A stretch of 43,347 bases of DNA from Veillonella agrestimuris (GTDB taxonomy: Bacteria > Bacillota > Negativicutes > Veillonellales > Veillonellaceae), in the NCBI RefSeq assembly GCF_943193065.1, contig NZ_CALPCS010000015.1, forward strand, positions 1-43,347, read 5' to 3'. The position numbers and the translations under genes are program-made. The number at the start of each line of letters is the position of its first letter. Positions within the stretch are counted from its first letter, which is position 1. Shown here piece after piece: positions 27,784-37,047 of this stretch. A model generated the notes under the pieces. It saw nothing but the letters and a program-made list of their open reading frames with translations, was not told the DNA's origin and ran no database searches.

Positions 27784-30700
27784 TTACTCTAATTCAAAAT
27801 CTTGTAATGCTTCTACGGTGTAATTTGCATTATCTTTACGACTCGCTACAACACGCAATACTTCTCTTGCTGTATCAAGGCTCGTTAAACAAGGTGTACC
27901 CATTTCTACAGCGAGACGACGCAATTGGAACCCTTCCCGTTCAGGACGCTTGCCAGCTGTCAATGTATTTAACACCAAATCAACTTTATCTTGACGAATG
28001 TGATCAGCACAGTTATCCTCACCTTCAGAGATTTTGTTAACCACTGTGCAATCGACGCCGTGTTCTTTAAAGTATTTACCAGTACCACCTGTAGCTTCGA
28101 TACGATAACCAAGTTCAATAAAGCCTTTGGCCAATTGGCTCGCTTCTTCTTTATCCCGGTCCGCTACTGTCATAAGGATAGTGCCCGCTTCTGGAATGCG
28201 CATGTTAGCGCCATTGATCGCTTTAAATAGAGCTTCCGAATAGGTGCGGCCAATGCCCATAACTTCGCCAGTGGATTTCATTTCAGGGCCGAGAGCAATT
28301 TCTACGAGACCCATTTTAGAAAACGAGAACACTGGCGCTTTAACAGCTACATATGGTTTATTTGGTACTAAACCTAATGGTAATCCTAAGTCTTGTAAGC
28401 TTTCACCAAGAGCAATGCGCGTTGCACATTCAACCATATTGATACCTGTTACTTTGGAAATAAACGGTACTGTACGGCTAGAACGAGGGTTTACTTCGAT
28501 AACGTGAAGTTCCCCATCAGCTACGATGTACTGAATATTAAGTACACCTTTTACATTCAAACCTATTGCAATACGACGTGTATAATCAACGATTTGATCT
28601 ACTAGTTCTTGGCTCAAGTGTTGTGCTGGATATACCGCCATGGAGTCGCCAGAATGAACACCGGCCCGCTCAATTTGCTCCATAATGCCAGGAATACATA
28701 CGTCAGTACCGTCAGAAATAGCGTCTACTTCTACTTCCATACCAACCATATAACGGTCGATCAATACTGGATGTTCTTTGGACGCTACAACGGCTTCTTT
28801 CATATATACGTCTAATTCTTTATCGTTATATACGATTTCCATAGCGCGACCACCAAGAACATAGGAAGGCCGTACAATTAATGGATACTTAAGATTTTTT
28901 GCCGCTTCTAATGCTTCTTTGTCAGATGTAACGAGAGCCCCTACTGGACGAGGAATCCCCAGCTCTGCTAAAAGTGCATCAAAGCGTTCTCTATCTTCTG
29001 CCATATCGATACTATCTACAGAAGTGCCAAGGATTTTTACACCACGCTCTGCTAATGGACCAGCTAAATTAATCGCCGTTTGTCCACCAAACTGAGCGAT
29101 AACGCCAGTTGGTTTTTCTTTTTCAATGATTTCCATAACATCGTCTACTGTTAATGGTTCAAAGTAGAGGGAATCGGAAATGTCAAAATCTGTAGACACC
29201 GTTTCAGGATTGTTATTAATCATAATCGACTGATAGCCAGCTTTACGAAGTGCCCAAGAAGAATGTACAGAGCAGTAATCAAATTCAACACCTTGACCGA
29301 TACGGATTGGTCCAGAGCCGAGAACGACAACAGATTTGTCACCCAGTGGACGCACTTCGTCTTCTGTTGCATAAGCGCTATAGTAATATGGCGTTTGAGA
29401 TTCAAATTCTGCAGCACAAGTATCTACGTATTTGTAAGTAGGAACAATATTCCACTCTTTGCGTTTTGCTTTTACCTCTTCTACCGTAGTACCAGCATAA
29501 CGAGCTACTACAGAGTCAGTCATAGAATAGCGTTTTGCACGACGCAACACATCTTCTGTTACGCCATGTACAGCCAATTCTTGTTCTACTGTAACGATAT
29601 TTTTGATTTTTTCTAAGAAGAATGGATCAATTTTCGTAATGTAGTGGATTTTCTCTACACTAATGCCTTTACGCAATGCTTCCGCAACGACGTAAATACG
29701 CTCATCATCTACCAAATGCAAGCGTTCAATTAATTGCTCCATGGACTCGTGGCTAATTTTCTTAAGTTCAATATGATCTAAGCCGATTTCAAGAGAGCGA
29801 ATGGCTTTCAACAAAGAGCCTTCTAAAGTACGGTCAATAGCCATAACTTCGCCAGTCGCTTTCATTTGCGTGCCTAATGTACGATCAGCAAGGTTGAATT
29901 TCTCAAACGGCCAGCGCGGGAATTTTGTCACTACATAATCTAATGTCGGTTCGAAACAAGCTTTTGTTTCTCCTGTTACAGCATTGGTAATTTGATCTAA
30001 TGTCATACCTACCGCAACTTTTGCTGCCACTTTAGCAATAGGATATCCCGTCGCTTTCGATGCCAACGCCGAAGAACGAGATACGCGAGGGTTTACTTCA
30101 ATAACGATATATTCATTGCTATTTGGATTCAACGCATATTGTACGTTACAGCCACCTTCAATTTTAAGGTATCGAATAATATCTACCGATGCAGTGCGCA
30201 ACATTTGGTATTGAATATCATTTAGCGTTTGGCTTGGCGCCACTACAATGGAATCACCTGTATGAACGCCTACTGGGTCGATATTTTCCATATTACATAC
30301 GATGATACAGTTATCAGCACTATCGCGCATTACTTCATATTCGATTTCTTTCCAACCAGCTACAGAACGTTCTGCCAAAATTTGATGAATTGGTGAAAGC
30401 TTCAATCCGCGACGAGTAATTTCATACATTTCATCTTCGTTATGAGCAATACCACCACCAGTACCGCCCAATGTATAGGCTGGGCGGATAATAACAGGGT
30501 AGCCGATGCGATTTGCAAAAGCTACGGCTTCTTCTAAGTCATTAAAAATATCCGATTCTGGTACAGGTTGGTTAATTTCTTTCATCGCCTCTTTAAACAA
30601 TTCACGGTCTTCCGCTTGTTTAATAGCTTCTAACGTTGTACCTAAGAGTTGTACGCCGTATTCTTCTAAAATCCCCGCTTCCGATAATTGCACCGCCATA

Positions 30701-30984
30701 TTAAGACCTACTTGACCGCCTAAAGTAGCGAGCAAGCCCCAAGGACGTTCTTTTTTTATGACTTCTGTAACGAATTCAAGACTGATTGGTTCTACGTATA
30801 CACGATCCGCAATATCCGTGTCTGTCATAATCGTAGCCGGGTTAGAGTTTACCAATACGACTTGATAACCTTCTTCACGAAGGGAACGACATGCTTGTGT
30901 ACCAGCATAGTCAAACTCGGCTGCTTGGCCGATAATAATTGGACCCGAACCAATTACGAGTACTTTTTTTGCTTCTGCGGTCAT
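27784..30984 (-). CDS. carB: Carbamoyl phosphate synthase, large chain
   Basis: CarB makes carbamoyl phosphate from bicarbonate, ammonia (from CarA) and two ATP. The 1066-residue product has two ATP-grasp halves: [28 protein letters not shown] near the start and [28 protein letters not shown] near 560, with [11 protein letters not shown] and [14 protein letters not shown] loops. The last 150 residues are the MGS-like regulatory domain ([25 protein letters not shown]). It starts immediately after carA and is the longest gene here. Confidence 0.98.
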   Translation of the reverse strand: MTAEAKKVLVIGSGPIIIGQAAEFDYAGTQACRSLREEGYQVVLVNSNPATIMTDTDIADRVYVEPISLEFVTEVIKKERPWGLLATLGGQVGLNMAVQLSEAGILEEYGVQLLGTTLEAIKQAEDRELFKEAMKEINQPVPESDIFNDLEEAVAFANRIGYPVIIRPAYTLGGTGGGIAHNEDEMYEITRRGLKLSPIHQILAERSVAGWKEIEYEVMRDSADNCIIVCNMENIDPVGVHTGDSIVVAPSQTLNDIQYQMLRTASVDIIRYLKIEGGCNVQYALNPNSNEYIVIEVNPRVSRSSALASKATGYPIAKVAAKVAVGMTLDQITNAVTGETKACFEPTLDYVVTKFPRWPFEKFNLADRTLGTQMKATGEVMAIDRTLEGSLLKAIRSLEIGLDHIELKKISHESMEQLIERLHLVDDERIYVVAEALRKGISVEKIHYITKIDPFFLEKIKNIVTVEQELAVHGVTEDVLRRAKRYSMTDSVVARYAGTTVEEVKAKRKEWNIVPTYKYVDTCAAEFESQTPYYYSAYATEDEVRPLGDKSVVVLGSGPIRIGQGVEFDYCSVHSSWALRKAGYQSIMINNNPETVSTDFDISDSLYFEPLTVDDVMEIIEKEKPTGVIAQFGGQTAINLAGPLAERGVKILGTSVDSIDMAEDRERFDALLAELGIPRPVGALVTSDKEALEAAKNLKYPLIVRPSYVLGGRAMEIVYNDKELDVYMKEAVVASKEHPVLIDRYMVGMEVEVDAISDGTDVCIPGIMEQIERAGVHSGDSMAVYPAQHLSQELVDQIVDYTRRIAIGLNVKGVLNIQYIVADGELHVIEVNPRSSRTVPFISKVTGINMVECATRIALGESLQDLGLPLGLVPNKPYVAVKAPVFSFSKMGLVEIALGPEMKSTGEVMGIGRTYSEALFKAINGANMRIPEAGTILMTVADRDKEEASQLAKGFIELGYRIEATGGTGKYFKEHGVDCTVVNKISEGEDNCADHIRQDKVDLVLNTLTAGKRPEREGFQLRRLAVEMGTPCLTSLDTAREVLRVVASRKDNANYTVEALQDFELE

Positions 30985-32052
30985 TTATTTTCCCTTTCTC
31001 ATCAATGCTTCAAATTCGTTAAATAAATATAAATTATCAGTTGGTCCTGGGGACGCTTCTGGATGATATTGTACAGAGAAGATTGGCAATGTTTTATGTT
31101 TCATACCTTCTACCGTACCATCATTAACACTACGGTGTGTCACTTCTACATCATCAGGCAATGTGGTGTCATCAACAGCGTAACCGTGATTTTGAGATGT
31201 AATATAGACGCGACCTGTGCGAAGATCTTGTACTGGATGGTTGGATCCACGATGACCAAATTTTAATTTGAAAGTAGCCCCACCATAGGCTTGTGCCAAT
31301 ACTTGATGGCCCATACAAATACCAAAAATCGGCTTTTTACCAAATAATTGTTTCACTTCTTCGACGGCGTAGCCAAGATCTTTTGGATCTCCAGGTCCAT
31401 TAGATAAGAAAATACCATCTGGATTGACTTCCAAAATTTCTTCCGCTTTGGAATCCGCTGGAAATACGGTTAAACGGCAATTAGCAGCCTCTAAAGAACG
31501 AAGAATGCTTTCTTTCACGCCAAAGTCCATAACTGCTACATGGAACTCTGCGTTTTTATCGCCTCTCATACCTTTCCATTTCGTTGTAACACGCATAACT
31601 TGGTCTGTAGGCAACTCTTGTTTGAATAGTTGCTGAATATCTTCCATAGGGAAATCAGCACGAACGATAACGCCTTTCATAACCCCATGATTGCGCAATG
31701 TACGAGTAATAGCGCGCGTATCTACATCATAAAGGCAAGGAATTCCATGAAGGCGAAGGTATTCACTAAATAACCCCTCATTTTGCCAATTGCTTGGAAA
31801 GTCGCATAACTCACCAACAATCATGCCTTTAGCATATGGTTTTGGACCTTGTGTAATGGAACTCAATGTACCATAGTTACCAATCAATGGATATGTTAAT
31901 GTAATGATTTGATCTGCATAGGATGGATCTGTCAAAATTTCTTGATAGCCAGTCATACCTGTATTAAATACGACTTCCCCTACTGTTGGGGCTCCACCCA
32001 ATAAGGACCCTTCAAATACGGAACCATCTTCTAGTACTAATTTGCCTTTCAT
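30985..32052 (-). CDS. carA: Carbamoyl phosphate synthase, small chain
   Basis: CarA is the glutaminase that supplies ammonia to CarB. The N-terminal domain is MKGKLVLEDGSVFEGSLLGG with FNTGMTGYQEILTDPSYADQIIT, and the class I amidotransferase domain has FLSNGPGDP, GICMGHQVLAQAYGG (nucleophile Cys about 246) and the His-x-Glu pair in SVQYHPEASPGP near the end. 355 residues is standard. Its ATG overlaps the pyrC stop by four bases, and the gene abuts carB directly. Confidence 0.97.
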   Translation of the reverse strand: MKGKLVLEDGSVFEGSLLGGAPTVGEVVFNTGMTGYQEILTDPSYADQIITLTYPLIGNYGTLSSITQGPKPYAKGMIVGELCDFPSNWQNEGLFSEYLRLHGIPCLYDVDTRAITRTLRNHGVMKGVIVRADFPMEDIQQLFKQELPTDQVMRVTTKWKGMRGDKNAEFHVAVMDFGVKESILRSLEAANCRLTVFPADSKAEEILEVNPDGIFLSNGPGDPKDLGYAVEEVKQLFGKKPIFGICMGHQVLAQAYGGATFKLKFGHRGSNHPVQDLRTGRVYITSQNHGYAVDDTTLPDDVEVTHRSVNDGTVEGMKHKTLPIFSVQYHPEASPGPTDNLYLFNEFEALMRKGK

Positions 32053-33338
32053 CGTAGGACTACGCCCTCCTTCATAACGATTTCACCGTCTACAACGGTT
32101 AATTTTGCCTTCCCTGTAACAGTCATACCATCAAAAGGACTCACCTTGCCTTTTGTGTAGAACTGATTCCTATCTACTGTCCACTCTTCTGTAGTACTAA
32201 ACACGGTAATATCAGCCGCTTTACCTACTTCTAAGACACCTGCATCTAAACGCATCAATTCAGCAGGACGCGTACTCATATGGTACACCACTTGATCAAT
32301 GGACAATTTACCTTCTCCATAGGCATTCGTAATGACTGCTGCTAAAGATGTTTCAAGACCGCTGAACCCGTTCGGCGCACAGCAGAACTCTTGGTCTTTT
32401 TCTTCAAATGCATGTGGCGCATGGTCTGTAATAATAGCGTCAATTGTACCGTCTAACAAACCTTCGATTAATGCTTGGCGATGATCTTCCGAACGAATAG
32501 GAGGAGCCATTTTAAAAGCCGGATTATAATCTCTCAAATATTCATCGGTAAAGGATAAATGTTGGCTCGTTACTTCGCACGTTACATTGAGACCTTTTGC
32601 TTTCGCTGCACGTACCATGTCAACTGTATTCTTACTACTTACATGAGCGATGTGAATATGACCGCCTGTCATTTCAGCTAACATAATATCACGAGCTACT
32701 GCCATATCTTCTGCTACGGCAGGTCGACCGATAACGCCCATTTCATAAGATACGATGCCTTCATGCATATGACCATTTTTACAAAGTGTTACATCTTCCG
32801 CATGGTCGATAACCATTTTATTGAACATAGACGAATATTCAAGAGCCCGACGCATGAAAGCAGCACTTTCTACATAGTGACCGTCATCGGAGAAAGCCAC
32901 TACACCAGCCTCGGCCATATCACCTAATTCAGCTAATTCTTTACCTTCCAAGCCTTTTGATACGGCGCCAATAAATTCGACTTTTACAACGCCTGTCAAT
33001 TCTGCTTGTTTTCTAAGACCGCGTACGAGTGGCGCATTGTCTACAACTGGTGTCGTATTAGCCATCGTTACCACCCGCGTAAAGCCACCGGCAGCGGCAG
33101 CTTGTGTACCAGAATGGAAATCTTCTTTCGCTTCTTGTCCCGGTTCGCGTAAATGTGTATGAATGTCAATGAGACCAGGCGCTACGATAAGTCCTGTAGC
33201 ATCGTATACTTCGACACCATTGGCTTCTAAATTTTGGCCTATGGCTGCAATTTTGCCGTTTTCAATGAGTACATCTGCAATTTCATGTTGTTGTTTTGCC
33301 GGATTCACTACCGTACCGTTTTTAATTAGCAAGCTCAC
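32049..33338 (-). CDS. pyrC: Dihydroorotase
   Basis: PyrC cyclises carbamoyl-aspartate to dihydroorotate, a zinc-dependent reaction. The start is set at GTG 33338 because GGAGG lies eight bases upstream; an ATG at 33353 is part of that Shine-Dalgarno region. GLIDIHTHLREPGQEAKEDFHSG (metal ligands HTH, about 62-64) and DAIITDHAPHAFEEK with downstream GFSGLETSL are clear. The length (429 residues) is that of the class I type found in Gram-positive pyr operons. It overlaps the end of pyrB by 17 bases. Confidence 0.96.
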   Translation of the reverse strand: MSLLIKNGTVVNPAKQQHEIADVLIENGKIAAIGQNLEANGVEVYDATGLIVAPGLIDIHTHLREPGQEAKEDFHSGTQAAAAGGFTRVVTMANTTPVVDNAPLVRGLRKQAELTGVVKVEFIGAVSKGLEGKELAELGDMAEAGVVAFSDDGHYVESAAFMRRALEYSSMFNKMVIDHAEDVTLCKNGHMHEGIVSYEMGVIGRPAVAEDMAVARDIMLAEMTGGHIHIAHVSSKNTVDMVRAAKAKGLNVTCEVTSQHLSFTDEYLRDYNPAFKMAPPIRSEDHRQALIEGLLDGTIDAIITDHAPHAFEEKDQEFCCAPNGFSGLETSLAAVITNAYGEGKLSIDQVVYHMSTRPAELMRLDAGVLEVGKAADITVFSTTEEWTVDRNQFYTKGKVSPFDGMTVTGKAKLTVVDGEIVMKEGVVLR

Positions 33339-34275
33339 TACCGTCACCTCCATGAATTGTTAAGTATAATACGGCCATACGTACAGCTACACCATTTCGT
33401 ACTTGTTCTTGGATAACCGATTGATCCCAGTACGCTACGTCCGGAGAAATTTCAAGGCCTCGGTTCATTGGGCCTGGATGCATTACCATTACATCGTCTT
33501 TAGCAAGACTTAAGACATCTTTATTGATACCGAAAATTCGAGCATATTCACGATTTGTCGGATATAGAGCAGAATGAATACGCTCTAATTGGATACGCAA
33601 TACATTGACCACATCTGCATCTTTTACAGCTTCTCGTACATCGTGGTGAACAGTAACACCTAATTTCTCAAGTTCTGGATACACCATAGTACGAGGACCG
33701 GCTAAATGAACGTCAGCCCCCATTTTAGTGAGACCGTAAATATTGGAACGAGCTACGCGACTATGCATAATATCACCAACGATGACGATTTTTTTACCTT
33801 CAATGGATCCTTTTTGCTCGATAATAGAATACATATCAAGCAAAGCCTGCGTTGGATGCTCATGAGCACCGTCACCAGCATTGATGATGATAGGATCAAC
33901 TGCTTTTGTAGCATACAATGGTGCCCCTTCTGCGCTATGACGCATAACGATGGCATCAGTTCCCATATAGGATAATGTTAGCAATGTGTCTCGGAAACTT
34001 TCACCTTTCCCCATGGAAGAGCCACTTGGCGAAATATTAATAACATCAGCGCCTAAATACTTGCCAGCCAACTCAAAGGAGCTGCGCGTCCGCGTACTAG
34101 GTTCCATGAATAGATTGATAATAGCTTTACCTTTTAAATAAGGAATTTTCTTGTCATCAGACAATACAACCTGTTTCATTTTTTTCGCTACATCAAGAAT
34201 CAATTTAATTTCTTCTGGTGTAGCTTGTTGCAAACCTAGCAAATGTTTGCCATGTAAGCTCACTTGTCCCATCAT
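33322..34275 (-). CDS. pyrB: Aspartate carbamoyltransferase, catalytic chain
   Basis: PyrB condenses carbamoyl phosphate and aspartate. The carbamoyl phosphate loop is FMEPSTRTRSSFELAGKYLGA (about 56-76). HPTQALLDMYSI (about 140-151) and VMHPGPMNRGLEIS (about 267-280) complete the signature. The length is 317. No pyrI regulatory chain follows, consistent with the unregulated trimer known in Gram-positive bacteria. It is the first structural gene of the operon, about 40 bases downstream of the attenuator terminator. Confidence 0.97.
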   Translation of the reverse strand: MMGQVSLHGKHLLGLQQATPEEIKLILDVAKKMKQVVLSDDKKIPYLKGKAIINLFMEPSTRTRSSFELAGKYLGADVINISPSGSSMGKGESFRDTLLTLSYMGTDAIVMRHSAEGAPLYATKAVDPIIINAGDGAHEHPTQALLDMYSIIEQKGSIEGKKIVIVGDIMHSRVARSNIYGLTKMGADVHLAGPRTMVYPELEKLGVTVHHDVREAVKDADVVNVLRIQLERIHSALYPTNREYARIFGINKDVLSLAKDDVMVMHPGPMNRGLEISPDVAYWDQSVIQEQVRNGVAVRMAVLYLTIHGGDGSELAN

Positions 34276-34313
34276 TGCCTCCTATTACTATTACTATTAC
34301 TGGTGCTATTAAT

Positions 34314-34347
34314 AAAAAACGACCTTCTACCAAGAGGCAAAAGGTCG
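34314..34347 (-). terminator. pyr attenuator terminator
   Basis: On the minus strand CGACCTT (34341-34347) and AAGGTCG (34320-34326) form the stem, followed by TTTTTTATT. Its upstream arm includes CCTTTTGCCTCT (34333-34344), which can instead pair with the PyrR-box region. Termination here would stop transcription before pyrB when uridine nucleotides are high. Confidence 0.85.
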
Positions 34348-34390
34348 ATAGTTACACAAAGATACCCTTACGGGCAGACTTCAACTATAT

Positions 34391-34425
34391 TCCTTTCTTA
34401 GCCTCTCTGGACCAAATTAAAAGGT
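34391..34425 (-). promoter_or_regulatory. PyrR-binding RNA (anti-antiterminator) of the pyr operon
   Basis: The minus strand carries GGTCCAGAGAGGCT in a stem closed by CCTTT and AAAGG, the conserved PyrR binding loop of Gram-positive pyr leaders. The segment AGAGGCTAAGAAAGG (34392-34406) can alternatively pair with CCTTTTGCCTCT (34333-34344), forming an antiterminator. The three mutually exclusive structures are visible: PyrR-UMP would hold the first and allow termination. The pyrR gene itself is not in this window. Confidence 0.88.
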
Positions 34426-34478
34426 GTTGTGTAATGCAGCGGTCTCTCGTACCACTTCTATGCATTATTTCTTTATTT

Positions 34479-34507
34479 ATTGTACTGAATTCACTAGTGA
34501 AAGTCAA
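34479..34507 (-). promoter_or_regulatory. pyr operon promoter with a palindromic spacer
   Basis: On the minus strand TTGACT (34502-34507), a 17-base spacer and TACAAT (34479-34484). The spacer contains the perfect 12-bp palindrome TTCACTAGTGAA (34490-34501). The start lies about 200 bases upstream of pyrB, giving the long leader needed for attenuation. Confidence 0.7.
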
Positions 34508-34539
34508 TGTAAAAGGACGAAAAATCCCATCCTTTTACA
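34508..34539 (-). terminator. Hairpin at the end of the rapZ-whiA operon
   Basis: TGTAAAAGGA (34508-34517) and TCCTTTTACA (34530-34539) form a 10-bp stem overlapping the stop of the exported-protein gene. The 12-base loop contains a T-run, but none follows, so termination is possible rather than certain. It adjoins the pyr -35, which helps separate the two operons. Confidence 0.45.
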
Positions 34540-36046
34540 ATTGTTTTTCTAACTCTTTATAAGCCACTACTTCGCGATCCCACGCATGACGCGCCTCCAT
34601 AACTTGTTGCTGAGCACCATCATATTCGCGCGTTCGTTTTTCCACTAATAAGCGAGCTTTTTCTACTTTACGAGCTGCCGAAGATACTTCATCCGAACCT
34701 TTTCCGTTTGCTTTAGCTGCCGCCGCTCTATAATCGGCATTTGCTTTTTCAAGAGCTACTTTCGCTTCTTCCAAAGCAGCACTTGCTTTATCCCGTGTTT
34801 TTTCTCTAGACAAGGCGATTTTTTCTGTAGCCGCTACGGCCTTCGCTTTTTTCTCTAACTCTTTTTTCGCCTCTTTCGCCAAAACTTTACGACCAGCTTC
34901 TGTCATTTTTAATTTCTCTGTATATTGCGGATTTGCTAAGGCTTCTGGAATTAATAAGAAACGAATTGGCAAATTCGACGCCCCTGCAGGCATAAAATTA
35001 ATTGTTAATGTATCTCCACCATTATAGCTACCAATATGACGATTATCCATAATCGTATTGTGACCTAACACTCGAATACCATCTTCACCACCAACATGGT
35101 AAGTTACACTTTCACCAGGGTCTTGTTGCCAACGACGTTGAGATTTCACAGTGAACGAACCGGAATAAGCGCCACCCATAGGATTTAAATAGAGACGGAA
35201 TGGATCTGCTCCTGCTGTAGGAATCGTGAGAGTATAGGAAATACCATAGTTACCAACATCTTTTACATAGGCGTTTTGATCGAGTTCGTCCACGCCTTCT
35301 ACAAATGGATCTTCTCGGTCATTACCAATTTCCACATAGGCGCCGCCTAACATGGAATTATATTCTTGAGGCACCGCCATGACCCGCTCAGCACCGGTAA
35401 AAGTACCACGCAAACGAACGTGATCGATAGGGAGATTTTTAACCCAATGGGATGCTTCTACAGAGTTAAGCCCCATAGGAATCATCATAACACGAGTAAA
35501 TACAGGCGCCGTCGTGTTTAAATCAACGATACCTGTAAACAACTCATCTTTTAATACTGGCGTTTCTTCTAAATCATCAAATACAATATGTCGACTGTGA
35601 GGCTCCATCGTAAAGGAGTAGAGCGGTTTATCTGTCAAAGGTTGCTCTAAATCTTTGCGGGACAAATCTCTACCAGCTACGAAATAATCTGATGTAGACA
35701 CAGATTTTAATTCCCGATATACAGTAATCGTATTAGGCTCATCAGAAGTATTTTCTAAGACGATAGCAATTTTATGAGGATCCGCCATTTCATTAACATG
35801 GTAGAAATAAACCCGCCCTTTGCCGTTCATCGTGCCTGCACTCAATACACCGCCTACAGGGCCTACATATTCAGGGCTATCGGATAATAGCAATGTATCC
35901 TTCTGCGATATTAATGTCGCTGGCATAGCCGTAAAACCATAATAGCCAACCTTCTGCAAATCTATGTCTGTATTACTAGCATGAGCAGACACGAGGCCTA
36001 ATGCCGTAAAAATAGATGCTAATTTATATAATTTCTTAAAAAACAT
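34535..36046 (-). CDS. Exported protein of unknown function with coiled-coil C-terminus
   Basis: The 503-residue protein begins with a signal peptide (MFFKKLYKLASIFTALGLVSAHA, cleavage near residue 24). Residues about 25-375 are a beta-rich region with DIDLQKVGYYGFTAMPATLISQKDTLLLSDSPEYVGPVGGV, HKIAIVLENTSDEPNTITVYRE and GSYNGGDTLTINFMPAGASNLPIRFLLIPEA. The last 110 residues form a Lys/Glu/Ala-rich coiled coil (KAEEA-type heptads). No known domain or catalytic motif is recognised. The gene begins one base after the whiA stop and its GAGG lies in the last whiA codons, so it is translated together with whiA. This suggests an envelope-associated role in Negativicutes, but it is inference only. 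Confidence 0.75.
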   Translation of the reverse strand: MFFKKLYKLASIFTALGLVSAHASNTDIDLQKVGYYGFTAMPATLISQKDTLLLSDSPEYVGPVGGVLSAGTMNGKGRVYFYHVNEMADPHKIAIVLENTSDEPNTITVYRELKSVSTSDYFVAGRDLSRKDLEQPLTDKPLYSFTMEPHSRHIVFDDLEETPVLKDELFTGIVDLNTTAPVFTRVMMIPMGLNSVEASHWVKNLPIDHVRLRGTFTGAERVMAVPQEYNSMLGGAYVEIGNDREDPFVEGVDELDQNAYVKDVGNYGISYTLTIPTAGADPFRLYLNPMGGAYSGSFTVKSQRRWQQDPGESVTYHVGGEDGIRVLGHNTIMDNRHIGSYNGGDTLTINFMPAGASNLPIRFLLIPEALANPQYTEKLKMTEAGRKVLAKEAKKELEKKAKAVAATEKIALSREKTRDKASAALEEAKVALEKANADYRAAAAKANGKGSDEVSSAARKVEKARLLVEKRTREYDGAQQQVMEARHAWDREVVAYKELEKQL

Positions 36047-36047
36047 A

Positions 36048-36995
36048 TTAAACCTCTTCTAGTCCCAATGGATCAAAGGTGAGAGCCATAGATTCAATTT
36101 TTTTCAACCGATGGCCAATACCCGATTTAGATAAAGTGCCTTCCATCAGTTCTTCTAATTCTTTTAAACTCGCTTCTGGATGTTCCCACCGCAAGCGAGC
36201 AACAATACGCAACTTTTCTGGCAGTTTTTCAATACCCATATGTTCATCTACAATGCGGATGGCCTTTACTTGGCGCACCGCAGCATTGACAGTTTTTTGT
36301 AAATTTGCCGTTTCACAATTGACTTGACGATTAATTTGGTTCCGCACTGTTTTCATAATTCGTACATTTTCAAATTCCATCAACGCCGATTGGGCCCCCA
36401 TAATTTGCAAGCAATTCGTTACGGCATCCCCTTCTTTGAGGTACACTACAAATTCTTCTTTTCGCTCCGTTAAACCAGCGTGAATGTGGAATAATTTCAA
36501 CACATGTACAATTTCTCGAGCGAAATGTTCATTACCAGTCATAAATTCTAAATGGTAATCACTTTGCGGTTTATTCACAGAACCACCGCCTAAAAAGGCG
36601 CCTCGCAAGAAAGCACGACGTGCTTCCATCGACGAAAGCCATGGCCGCGGCAACTGCTCTGTTACAGGCCATAATGCTAAATCTTCTAATACGGATCGTC
36701 CTTCTTGGGAGGGATCGACAGACAAAGTGTACATATTCTTTTTCCGCAAATTGAGACCTTGCCGCACCATCACGTGAGTAGGCAATGCATATTGTTTTTT
36801 TAGAATGCCTAACAAACGGCGAGCCACCGCATTATTCGCGGTGGCTAACCGAATACCAATGGCTCCATTCATGCCTAGCAACAAAGAACCTCCCATGCGC
36901 AGCAAACAAGATGCTTCAATTTTCATAGCCAAGTCGGCATCTTTTTCTGGCTCATAGGAACATAGTTCATTTTTCACATCTTCTGCAAACGACAT
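36048..36995 (-). CDS. whiA: WhiA-family DNA-binding protein
   Basis: WhiA has an inactive homing-endonuclease fold followed by a helix-turn-helix. The N-terminus (MSFAEDVKNELCSYEPEKDADLAMKIEASCLLRMGGSL) and the pattern EARRAFLRGAFLGGGSVNKPQSDYHLEF (about 126-153) fit the first domain. LRWEHPEASLKELEELMEGTLSKSGIGHRLKKIE (about 268-301) is the HTH. In other Firmicutes and Actinobacteria it affects cell division or sporulation. It is in the conserved rapZ-yvcK-whiA order. Confidence 0.96.
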   Translation of the reverse strand: MSFAEDVKNELCSYEPEKDADLAMKIEASCLLRMGGSLLLGMNGAIGIRLATANNAVARRLLGILKKQYALPTHVMVRQGLNLRKKNMYTLSVDPSQEGRSVLEDLALWPVTEQLPRPWLSSMEARRAFLRGAFLGGGSVNKPQSDYHLEFMTGNEHFAREIVHVLKLFHIHAGLTERKEEFVVYLKEGDAVTNCLQIMGAQSALMEFENVRIMKTVRNQINRQVNCETANLQKTVNAAVRQVKAIRIVDEHMGIEKLPEKLRIVARLRWEHPEASLKELEELMEGTLSKSGIGHRLKKIESMALTFDPLGLEEV

Positions 36996-37047
36996 AGGAA
37001 CCTCCTTTCATGTAATGATCAATACAATAAACCACTTAACAGTCAAT

